Under the pieces are notes generated by a model. The model was not told the origin of the DNA and made no database searches. It was given only the letters and a program-made list of their open reading frames with translations. From Ignelater luminosus (taxonomy: Eukaryota; Arthropoda; Insecta; Coleoptera; Elateridae), in contig VTPC01003590.1 of assembly GCA_011009095.1 (NCBI GenBank), forward strand, positions 124,001 to 188,000: a stretch of DNA of 64,000 nucleotides, written 5' to 3'. The position numbers and the translations under genes were made by a program. Of the stretch, positions 11,641 to 22,635 are shown piece after piece. How positions within the stretch are numbered: position 1 is the first letter of the stretch; each line of letters begins with the position of its first letter.

Positions 11641-14600
11641 CTATTCCCTTCGAACACCTCCATTAACGTCACATGCATATTATTAGCATCACTTATATTG
11701 ATTTACTACTCACCAATTTGTTTTTTAAACGATATGCAGTAAAATGCGTGTAATGTTTTGCGGCGTATTTTGTAATACATTGATGTAAATATCAGTAATG
11801 ATCTATTAATTTTCCCATTTCCTAGCCATTATTATTGCATTAGGTAACCTCCACATTTTGTTTTTGCTTAAATAAAAACAGAACAATTCATATAATGCCA
11901 TCTTTTGGAATACATTAAAATGTACATATCAGATAAGGTGCTTTATCAATAAATTACAGGTTTTTTGTGGATTTGCATATTATACTAAATTTAAATTTAT
12001 TCGGTCCATTTAATTTTATCAATTGAGAATTATAACATCAAATTTTAATTTTAAAGCGTACCAGTACAGTTATATGTAGAACTGGTAGGTAATTGTTTGT
12101 TTGTCAAGATTAATTTAAATCGAGCTCAACATCCCAAACTCAGGTCCTAAAATTCAAATACGAATTTAAATTAATAATAATGTATTTAGCAGTTACATAT
12201 GAATTTTCTAATTAGGATTGTTTAAATTAAAAGAGTAAATACACCAAAAAAATATAACTGTAAAGAGTTTTATGTTTTTTGTTAGATCACGTGTTACATA
12301 ACATTAATCATGCACAAAGCAAAAAAAAGACTCATTTTTAAATTTGTATTTATTTCAACTCATTTAACAAAGCTACTATACAAATAATTAGGTAGTAATA
12401 AATAAAAAGACTGTAACTATTTCTACAGTAATACAAAAATAAACATAATAATATTACTCCTATGGAATTACTACATTCTATTTCATTACGTGTAAACTCT
12501 GTTCAATTTAACAATAAAAAAACCATCGTCTGTCACAACCAGGGCCGTGCAGGCTAAAACGGGTGCAGGTGCAGTCTCACTTTGTTCCTTTCTTAGATTT
12601 GCTCTTTTGTTTTAATTTTTATATTCTAATCTGATCGGCCCTAGTTACAACTATGTGTCTACAAATTCACACATTGAATTCTGTAAAATAATTCACATTT
12701 TTAAGTTAAAAGGAATCTAGTTAATTAACATGTTAGACTTATGACTAGCATATGAATGAATGATTGATGCTCAAATCATGTTATGTTTGGCTTTGAGTAT
12801 CCACACATAAACCTTGATTCCATTTCAACAATGAGTCTAAAATAATAACAAAGTGAAGTTATATTCACTGCACTTAAGAAAGTAACACTAAAATTAATTG
12901 ACTAGGAAGAATATATCACTATTTATACAGTCTGTCTGTTTGAAATGCCCTGGTCTGCAGCACCTTTATTATACGCTATAAGATGGTAAGCTGTATCATT
13001 TGCAGTGGAACAATCATCTTTTTTACATGGAAAAATTTCAGAGTAAAATGTAAAAATTCTTTACAATTAACTAGCCCAATTTATTTTGCTACACATTGGT
13101 AGAAAATTAACATTAACATTAACCAAAAAATCAAATTTATACAAAATAAGATGTCACTACAGGTAATATGAGGTTAGATATTCACGTCAAAATGTCAAGC
13201 AATGTATACTAATAAAATTTTTGATTTTTTGTTTTTCATAGCTATCCCTTTTAAAAATTAGAAACTTAGAATATATCCATGATATGCAAAGTGTGTTGCC
13301 TACCTACTTGCAGCGACTTAAATTGGGTACACTGCATAAATTACATATTTTTTATTTATTAGTTAGTACAAAAAAATGTAGCAAGAAAATATAAGTAGAC
13401 AAAATAAATAAAAATCAATGAAGAAATAAATAAAAACAATAAGTAATTAATGAAAATAACATGATAAATTTTTGCTATTTCTCGCAGTCTGCAGTTGACT
13501 TGTTAAAGAGTACCTACTTAGTCTTAAAAGAATTTTTATATTTCATGTAATCATACAAAAGAGAAACAAAATCTCAATCAGATATTTGGAAAAATATTTA
13601 GTTGACTTAATGTTTCATTCCAAAACGTACACTTTAGTAGGTACTACAGAACGGAGTTTTCAATCAGACAGATAACATCATCACTTTACCACATGATTGT
13701 GATTTTTCTTTGCTAGATTGACAGTATAGAAAGGTTCGACTTATGTTCACAGTACTGATATTAATTTTTCAGATTTAAATTACAATGATGAATGGTGAGT
13801 ATATATTTTGTCCACAATTAATTTATACTAAAGTTGTCAGTCTTAGACAGTCATGTTCAGTACTATAACACTGACTTGCAGCTGCATGACATACATTTTA
13901 AAGTTTGAGCAGATTGTCAGTTTTTTATACAATAATGAAATGCTGGACAAATTAGGTAAAATCAGATCGATCGTACATTTTGAGGTGAAATTTTAGTTAA
14001 TAAGAAGCTATTTCATGGAAAGAATCAAGACAAACACTGAATTTTGATGTTCATTTTAGTTTAAAGCAAACTCATCTGTGGGAATATGTTTCTGTCTTTT
14101 ATTTATTAGTTTTAGTATTAGTACTACTAAAACCTCACCTGATATTCGACCACTTATTAAATATGTACCTACAGGTAAGTTCTGAGCATAAATTTTATCT
14201 CCAACCATTCTAAAAGATAAGCCGACACCTACTTATTAGAAATTCAATCTCTTGCACAAAGGCATGAAGTAAACTAATCAATCAGAGTAATTTATATTTC
14301 ATAACTTAAATGAGTTTGTCAAATTGATTCTAGAAAAATAAAAAGTATAAGTTGGTGAAGATTGCACTTTAAGCATCAAACATAAAAAGTACTTTAAGTG
14401 GCGCTGCATCTTGACTAATGAACAGGTTTAGTGTAAACTAAAAGATGAAGAATATGATTTGTAATAATTGATAAGAAACAGACGTTCTTCTTCAGTAAAT
14501 CAAAAATACACTGCAGGACTGAACCATTTCAGACATTGCAATGTTCAGATATTTCGACTGCCTTCAGGGCATTATAATTATAAAGGGCTTGTTAGCAACA

Positions 14601-15208
14601 CAGATCCATGGATAATAAAAAATAAAAATCCTTTAAAAATGAAAAATCTCCAAGTCCTTGAAAAGATTCCTGGTGTAGCTGTTAAAGAAAGTTCCTGAAG
14701 AATTGATACAAAGTTTGTTCCAATTTGTGACTGGTTTATGTTCTAATTCATGAATCAATCTAGTGAAGATGTTTGATTACCTGTCAATGTAAAAATCAAA
14801 TGCGTTCAATGGACTCAGTAATTCATATTGAATGTACTGCTAATTTCTGCCAAATTCTCAGCAAGTTGCATTTTACTGCATCACTGTTAGTATTAATGTT
14901 CTTTTTTATGCTGGAATTTTACTAAATAATTTCTGAGAATATTTCATAACCATCAGCTGTCAAATATTAAACACGTAGAGGTTATGTCATTCAGTTGAAT
15001 AGACCTGTCCAACAAGCTATCAAAATGCAGCCATTGATGAGCATAAAACCTGGAAATTTACATTTGTAGGGATTATAATTTGTGTATATGCATTGTATGT
15101 TGTACATATACTCAAAAAAGTGTACTTCATACTTCTATAAAGCTTGAACATGAACAAAGATACTAAATGTAAATCTAACCTATACCATACATATATTTAG
15201 CTTTATAT
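11640..15208. other. AT-rich non-coding DNA
   Basis: No gene recognised. It includes one copy of the GTTGCCTACCTA repeat (13262-13360). The 76-aa frame at 14468-14698 has no recognisable pattern. It may be intron or UTR of an unseen gene. Confidence 0.45.
13262..13360 (+). repeat. Dispersed repeat B copy (GTTGCCTACCTA family)
   Basis: The block ATATCCATGATATGCAAA-GTGTGTTGCCTACCTA (13273-13306) is nearly identical to 59696-59730. It is followed by 'ACTTAAATTGGGTACACT', which in the 59-60 kb copy recurs about 270 bp further on (60006). Confidence 0.75.
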
Positions 15209-15216
15209 CAGATAAT

Positions 15217-15713
15217 CAGACACTGGAAGTAACGCGTTACTTGTAATTAATTACATTTTTCAGTAACGCTAGAGGTAACGCGTTACTTTATAAAGTCGCG
15301 GTAAAGTAATTGTAACTAATTACAAACAGCGTGTAACGGTAACGACTTCGGGTCCTTACCTTTTGCGTTACTTGAATAATTGATTTTCAAATTTAGTTCT
15401 GATGATGTTCAGAAAATACATGTTTTCATATTGTGTAATTCTAAGAGTTGTACCAGTAAGCTTATACAAAGAAAAATTAATTAGAATCACCTTGAAGTTT
15501 GAAAGGTTCTAAAAAGTCTTTCTTTATTTTCTTTATAGAATCAAAATAACTGACAGTAACGGTAAAGTAACTTAGTTACATATTTGCAGGAACTGTAATA
15601 GTAACTAGTTACTTTTTAAAATCAAGTAACTGTAATTGTAACTAATTACATTTTTTGATAAGGTAACTGTAACTGTAACTAATTACTTTTTTAAAGTAAC
15701 TTTCCAATGTCTG
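15217..15713. mobile_element. hAT-type MITE, 497 bp, perfect 8-bp target duplication
   Basis: The ends are inverted: CAGACACTGGAAGTAAC at the left and, reversed, CAGACATTGGAAAGTTAC at the right. The element is flanked on both sides by CAGATAAT (15209-15216 and 15714-15721), an exact 8-bp duplication as made by hAT transposases. The inside is made of repeated GTAAC/GTTAC and TAATTAC palindromic words. It has no coding capacity. Confidence 0.88.
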
Positions 15714-16673
15714 CAGATAATTTACAATTTTATTCAAATATGTTTATAAAAGACAGAAAACTCTTTAAAACAATCCTTCAACTGCCGTATTTGACACCTT
15801 GTTGGACATGGAGAACAAGTGCGTAACAAGATTTTGAGGTTACCTAGGGGTGGAACTACAATCTTTGATTAATTGTAGCAAAGATATGGTTTGTAACTGA
15901 TAAGAAAGAGATAGATGGGTTTGTTTTACTAGCTAACATCAAGATCTCGTAGGTGATGCCAAGCGCACATTGTCTATAGCGGAAAATCACCAACTGAGAG
16001 ATGGCGCTAAATTTTGTCAAAATGGAGAAAGAGTCTGAGGACTTATAAGATTTACAATTGTTTCTGATGATATGTTTCACTGTTGTGGCAGTAGTATGAT
16101 CACCCTCAAACTAGTTTTCAAAATTTCCAATAGAGGTCGTGACAATCGTGTTTTTCTTCAATTGAATTGCTGAGTTCACTGAATGCACCAATTGTTTTGA
16201 ACGCACCTGTAATATTTAAATTATGGTTAGTTTAGTATGTCAAATCTTTATTTAATTGATTTCCATTCTTTTTCAAGTTTTGTGCTAAAAATGAACATTT
16301 CGTTCGCATGGAACCTTTTTTTAGACATCTTCAAGGTTTCACTGCAAAATTTAATTTTTAAATTATCAATTTTCAATTTGCTGCATTGCTAATCAAAGTT
16401 AGATTTTAAGTTTATATTAGACATTTTCAACTGCTTATGTTACGTTTACATTTGGTACAGTCTAAAGTAAGCTTTCAATATTTTATGAACATAACCTCGG
16501 CTACTTTTCTGAGCTTTCTATTTTTAGAGAATTTAGGCCTTCCTCAATCTTAAAAATAAAAAACTGTCAATTGCTGTCTGCTGACACTTGACATTGTTGC
16601 CAGTTGTGTCAGTGTTGCAAACTTAAGATAAGAATACTTTTTAGACGACCACTTGATTTCTATTTAGTACAAT

Positions 16674-17292
16674 CAGGGCTGGGCAAAATACCTCGTATTA
16701 TGTAACTGAAATACAAAATACTTTTGGGTTACGTATTTAAAATACAAATACAAAATACCCTGTCAAAATTATATGTATTTAAAATACAAGATACAAAATA
16801 CTTACGCGGAAGTATTTGAAATACAGGATACAAAATATAAAGAAAAAATGGTATATACCATGGGATTTTAATCTTGAAGGTGAATGTAAATCGCACAAGG
16901 GATTAAGAGGCACCTTAGCCTTATGGTACGTACACTATTCTTTGGTTGGAACTGTCAAGTTATACAGAAACAAACCAATCAAAGAGTCTGTGTTCAATTC
17001 AAAATTTAGTAAAGTTCCGATTTCTTTTGAGGAATAGTAAGGTTTTAAACATTTTATCCGATGGGTAAAAGAATGATTTTATTTTCGTTTCATTTAACCT
17101 ATTGTTATATGTAACTACTTTCTTCTAGTAGTCTGGTTGCATAAAATTCAAAAAGTAGTTAAAAATTTGTATTTGAACTACAAAATACCTGTTTAAAAAT
17201 GAAATTTAAAATACAAAATACGAAATACGCGTCAAAAATGTATTTAAAATATGTATTTCATATACATGTATTTCAAATACTGTCCAGCCCTG
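16674..17292. mobile_element. hAT-type MITE, 619 bp, 8-bp target duplication
   Basis: It begins CAGGGCTGGGCAAAATACC and ends TACTGTCCAGCCCTG, an inverted pair. The flanks are AGTACAAT (16666-16673) and ATTACAAT (17293-17300), 7 of 8 identical. Both halves carry many copies of TATTTAAAATACAAAATAC-like words. The 73-aa frame inside (16816-17037) is incidental. Confidence 0.85.
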
Positions 17293-18097
17293 ATTACAAT
17301 TTACCGATTTTCTGTAAGAAATCACACTAAATGCATCTAATATGAAACAGGAGCTGCTTTCCACTTCCACATTAAATGTATACACACAAAATATACTAAG
17401 AGTGGCGTTTTAACCTTGAATTTATTATTATGTTTCAAATTATAAAAACGTAGGTTAGGTCATGATTTATTTTTGTGATGATAGTACAACAAAAGAAATT
17501 ACATTTTGGTGACTGGCAAAACTGGAAATTTTGTTTATGTAGGCTGTCGATATTTCATGTTGTTAATTTTCTCCTGATTTTAAAATGTAATTCAAACAAA
17601 TGTAATTCTTCTTTTTGTCAAACTATTAAAATCATACAAAGGTATTGAAATTATTCTACACCATAACAGTAATTTTAGCTAATGCAGATTTGGCAACATA
17701 GCCAATGCAATGTGTTAAAAACTAACCTAGAATTAATTTTTGCTTAACTTCTACCAATTTTTAAAGCTGTCCACAATATTCAGGGTGAAATCTGTCAGAC
17801 TGCTCCTGTAATACTCTGATATTCATTCTGATATACACAATATCGTCATTTTATTGCAATATAAAACAATTAACATTTTTTTTTAGGTTACAACCAAAAA
17901 TTCCTTAAAAATTCTCATAGGAATGTATGCAATTTAATTCAGTTTTAATTTCTTCAAACAAAAATTTTTGTAATCATTTACACTGAATGAGAAAAAAAAA
18001 TTAATTTGCTGTAAATTTTGAGGTTAACTTTGACAGATAACAAACTAGGTATATAAATGGAAAGACTTATACAGTATGAATAAATTCAGTTGAGACA
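17293..18097. other. AT-rich non-coding DNA
   Basis: No gene, repeat boundary or RNA feature recognised here apart from A/T-rich low-complexity tracts. Confidence 0.45.
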
Positions 18098-18508
18098 GTT
18101 AGGTAGGCAACATGCATTGCATGCTCAATTATTCCATAAGGGTCTTGATTGTAAACTTTTAAAATAAATAAAGATTGAAGGAGTTGTTAGGTATTTTTAA
18201 TTTCTAAAGCAAATCATGCCAAATTAGAAAATGTAAGGTTAATAGTGTACTAATAACATGTAATTAGACAGAAAAAAAGCGACATATAACAAGAAATATT
18301 AAAAATAACAAAACATTAAATCAAAATAAAAATTAAGGATGCAGTAAATGTACAAAATTTACGTTTTATGCCTTCTTGTTCACACACTGCTATCTGCTTA
18401 GAAAACAGTTTAGCAATATAATACTTAGGTAAAAACTGATTATTTCTTAATTATCAAAGTTGCCCATAAAATGCATGCATGTGCAAAATGGGTTGCCTAC
18501 CTAATTGC
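18098..18508. mobile_element. Possible MITE with GTTGCCTACCTA inverted ends
   Basis: The left end TTAGGTAGGCAACATGCATT (18099-18118) and the right end GGGTTGCCTACCTAA (18490-18504) are inverted copies, each next to a GCATGCA-rich block (18113-18123 and 18473-18481). The outer boundaries and any target duplication are unclear. The same end sequence occurs alone at 13.3 and 59.7 kb and in tandem at 29.3 kb. Confidence 0.5.
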
Positions 18509-18649
18509 CTCCACTTAATTTATTCATACTATACACTTAGTTGCGTTTTTCATTTGTGTTCCTCACAAAATGATTATAAAAACTTTTTACCTTTACAAAT
18601 AATTTAAGTTAATGTTAACTGTAAAATTCAACAAATACAAACAAATTGT

Positions 18650-18810
18650 GTTTGACATGACAGTTCTGAAACTTAATTGTTTCAAAAGAAAATCATTGGT
18701 GTAAATATACAAAGAAAAAAGTGATTTATATCATACCAATATAAGGAGCCAAAAAGCCCTTTTCTCTTCGTTAGTTTTAAAGTATTTGAAGAGAGCTTAC
18801 CGAGCTTACA
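18650..18810 (+). repeat. Dispersed repeat B, internal block
   Basis: 'TGACAGTTCTGAAACTTAAT' and the 130 bp after it (ending near 'GTTAGTTTTAAAGTATTTGA') match 59364-59480 with scattered differences. This links the 18-kb and 59-kb copies. Confidence 0.7.
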
Positions 18811-18899
18811 CGACAGATAAAAGAATAGTTATTGTTTATAAATGTTTATCTTGTTATAGTCTGTCCATTCAATAATTAGTGACATGAAAGTTACTAGAA

Positions 18900-19730
18900 A
18901 CTATGCATAAAAAGTATTACGGTGCCAAAATTAAAAAAAAAACATGTTGAAATATTGAAATAAAAAAACAAAAAGTGAACTTAGACTCAAAAAATGAAGA
19001 GGCACATGTATCAGAACTCCCAACATAAAAAGTCTTACAAGCTATATTTTTTCGCTTAATTTTGGTGTATTGTTTGCTGTTAAGTAACTAAATTTTGCAA
19101 AAAAATTAATTATTAAGTGGGCAGAGTATATCTTCGGTTCTGTAGTGATTTAGTTCAGACTACAACTGCTGCAGGAATTTTCAATTTGAAATCAAGTAGT
19201 CTAAAATGGGAATAAATTATTCTTGTTTGTTTACAAAATATGCGTTTTTAGGGGTTCTGATTTACCCCGATGTAGAATGTACTGGGAAAAGGAATTAGAT
19301 ACCCATTTAAACTAATACATTTTTAAAATCCTCTTCATTATTGTTGGTAATATTGATTGAAATTATAACATGCAATCATTAAAATTTAAGTTCTCAGTAA
19401 GCTGTGAAATTCTTCTGTAGGGCGTAACTTAAACACAACGTATGCCAACACATAACCTATCAACTGATGATTTTGCCTTGTTTCTAATGCAAACTGTCAA
19501 TTTGACAGATAATTTTCCGGAATAAGCTAAGACATGACTTTTTCTTTCATAGCCTCCTGGGAACTTAAATTTTAATAATCGCATATTTTATCAAGAGGCA
19601 TTTTACCCTAAAACTAATAATAAAAAAGTTTTTCCTCTTGTCAACTCAATCTGGAACATACTGTATATTATGAACAAATATTCGATAGCACAGAATAATA
19701 TGTAAAGTATGTAATGTAATAATGATGTCA
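18900..19730. other. AT-rich non-coding DNA
   Basis: No gene or bounded repeat recognised. Confidence 0.4.
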
Positions 19731-19732
19731 GG

Positions 19733-20758
19733 ATGAAAGCAGTACGACAACTGCAACGACTAAGGATAACAAAAACAATGATCTACGGTTTGACCTTCGA
19801 TAAAGTGGAATGTAGCAATGTCAATAATAATATTGAAACTGAAACTTGTTTTAAAACTTATCCTTATACTTCTGATAGTGAATCAAACTACAAACCACAC
19901 ACAGACTTGGAGGTATCAGATGATTCCGAATCTGAAGAAAATGGAAGTAATAATAATGAGACCTTAAAAGTTTACAAACCATTATCAAAACGAAAAAAGG
20001 TCAAAGGGCCAGATATAAATTAAATGAACTGCAATCATGCAAGAAATAAAACCAAGATAATGAAAGGCGAAAACTATGTTACCGCCAAGACTAGAACTCG
20101 CAAACTTTATGAACAAGTTTTAATGAAACACAGATGCATTGTGATGAATGACGAAACATATGTTGTTACCGACTTTCAACAGTTACCTGGCCAGGAATTT
20201 TATACAGCATTAAACAAAACAAGTGTTCCAGATAGGTTTAAGAAGAGAAAATTGTCAAAATTTTCAAAAACGTTTTTAATGTGGTAAGCCATCTGTTCTT
20301 GCGGCTGAAGAAGTCCAAGTTTCATTGCAACAGGGACAATAAACCAAGAAATTATGTAAAGGAGTGTCTTACAAAATGCCACAAGAAGCCACAGTGTCTG
20401 TAGCATTCTGGCCAGATCTAGCTTCTTGCTATTATGGAAAATCTGCCATGGAATGGTATGAAAATTATAATGTGGTAGTTGTACCAAAATCGATAAATCC
20501 ACCTAATTGTCCCGAGCTTCGCCACCCAGTGAGAAATATTAACGTCAGTTAAAATACAGTAAAAATGAAGTGAAAGACATGGGTGATTTAAAAAAAAAGT
20601 GGCTGTTGGCAGCAAATTCAGTAACTGAAGATACTGTACAAAAATTAATGACGAGTGTTAAGAAGAAGGTTCGAGAATTTAGTCGTTTAACTTTAAAAAA
20701 ATTAAAACGACATGTATTACACTTAAATTATAGTTCATATGTTCACAATAAAAATTGA
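19733..20758 (+). mobile_element. Tc1/mariner-superfamily transposase relic
   Basis: Three reading-frame pieces follow one another. 20024-20287 has 'HRCIVMNDETYVVTDFQQLP' and 'GQEFYTALNKTSVP', the first catalytic Asp region of an insect Tc1/mariner lineage. 20364-20552 has 'FWPDLASCYYGKSAMEWYE' and 'VVPKSINPPNCPELR', the second Asp region. 20570-20758 has 'TVQKLMTSVKKKVREF', the C-terminus. The last catalytic acid, expected after NCPELRPI, is lost at a frameshift. The first piece (19733-20023, 96 aa, acidic and Ser/Asn-rich) does not look like this family and may come from another insertion. No terminal repeats were found. Confidence 0.75.
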
Positions 20759-20759
20759 G

Positions 20760-22630
20760 TTTGGGTTTGACTTATTTTTTATTCTTTATATGATCATTTG
20801 AAAGTGGCCAGATTTTATTGTGTAGTCTTTATGCAACAGTCTTAAGAATGGGGGAAAATTATAAGGTACTACAAATGTAATAAAATCTCTGGGATTTTGG
20901 CACTTTAAGTTTCAACCTAAGAAAAGATTTATATTGACAAAAAGTACTTCAAGTGAAATTTTAGTGAGGGGAGAATCATTCTATCTATCTATTGTAAGAA
21001 GGTAACAAATTTATGATTAATGGAACCTAAAGAATTAAGTTTGTGCATTCCCTTGAAACCAGATAAAATTAAAAGTATTTCCAACTTACTTCAAATTTCG
21101 GTTCTGACTGAAACAAAGAAATATCGTTAAACTATTTTACAACTTTATTTGAAAGACCAACTAGTCTCTACGATACTGTTGAAGCTCCAAAAGAAGATGA
21201 GAACCAGGAAGATAGTGAAGAGTCGGCAGAAAAATGATCTTTTTGAAGATAAAATTACCTTGATTTTTTGAGATTTTGCTTTAATTTTTGAGAACAATAA
21301 TTTATGTAGTGTAGAATACATTATTATTTCTAATTATTTTTTTTTCTTTTTGTGCCATTAAAGAATTATGTTTAGGCTACTTTTCTTATTTTATTGCAAA
21401 ATACGACATGTCCTAAATAGTTTTTATGTTTTCAAAAACTTCGTTCATTAAATTTTTCATACTTCAGACAAGTTATGAAGTAACCATTTAGAAGGTGTAT
21501 ACAAAGTTTTACTGTACTACCTGCAATAATAGTAGTCTTACGGGTTTTTGGTATTTTCTTCAAAATTACTTATTTGTAAAATGTTGCATTTTGCATCTAT
21601 ACGCCTCACATATGGCGACTTTGAAAACATAATTACTCCAAGGCGCATAAGCTCATCTTCTATAATGAATAAATATAATTCTTTTGTCTATGTTTACAAC
21701 TATAAGTTTGTATTGTAGTACATGCAATCAATTTGTTGTTTTTGTTGTTTATGTTCCTTTTTTGTACAAATATTGAAAAGCATACAAGTTAGCTTAGCTT
21801 TAGTAAATAAAATTCAGAGATTACAAGCCATTCATTCAAATTTTAAGGTTAAGTTTCGATACAAATTAAAAAGGTAGCGAAATAAGTTACCACACAATGT
21901 GTTAGAAAAAATACTTGTACTATACAATACATGTGGAAAGCAGCTAAGTTTGTAGCTTGAGAATTAAGTATTTGAATAATCATCACCGATTTTTCGTTGT
22001 ATGGTTGGCAGCTCTATCATGTGATTTCAATACAGGTTTGTTGCTATGTACATTTGTAATTTAAGTCATTTATTTTACATTGTGGTCGTCTGAAATAGAA
22101 TATTCTTTTGTAATAGTTTTGTGCTTTCTCCATTTTTCTTTTATGTAAATTTTATCACTCCAATCAAATTAGTCATGCTATACATACAGTTTCCAAAGGT
22201 ACTTTTGTTTTTTTTTTCTTGTTATATACTCTACCAGAAAATCTTACTTTCAGCTTCGATTTTTCTGCTTGCTCAGCAGCAAACATCAACTTTCTGTTCT
22301 CAACTGGCAGCAGAAAAGCCGAAAAAAGCCTACTTATGATGGGTATATATAAAAAAAAACTTGAAATTTTTCAAATCACAATCATTTTACACTCATCCCG
22401 TTTTAACAGCCAAATTAATCTAAATAACACTAAAGTCTAAGATGCCTTCATTGAATTACTTTAATACTTATTTACAGTGCCAATGATAAGGTTGCAACAT
22501 ATACGTACATACAACCGACATATAAATGAGCATGATAATCTTATTAATTAGCTGACTTTCTTAACAAGATTCTAAATAATTTTTAACACATAACATTCAA
22601 GCACCAAAACAAAAAATGGGTCTGCAAACA
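20760..22630. other. Non-coding DNA and DNTTIP1 3' flank
   Basis: A short plus-strand piece ('LFERPTSLYDTVEAPKEDE' ... 'EESAEK' stop, 21140-21235) looks protein-like. With an upstream piece near 21040 ('LCIPLKPDKIKSI') it may be the end of another repeat ORF; this is weak. The DNTTIP1 3' UTR runs left from 22636. The only minus-strand AATAAA I noted is at 22069-22074, rather far away. Confidence 0.35.
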
Positions 22631-22635
22631 ACTCC

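Noticed and set aside
16816..17037. 73-aa frame at 16.8 kb
   Set aside because: It lies wholly inside a hAT MITE; incidental.
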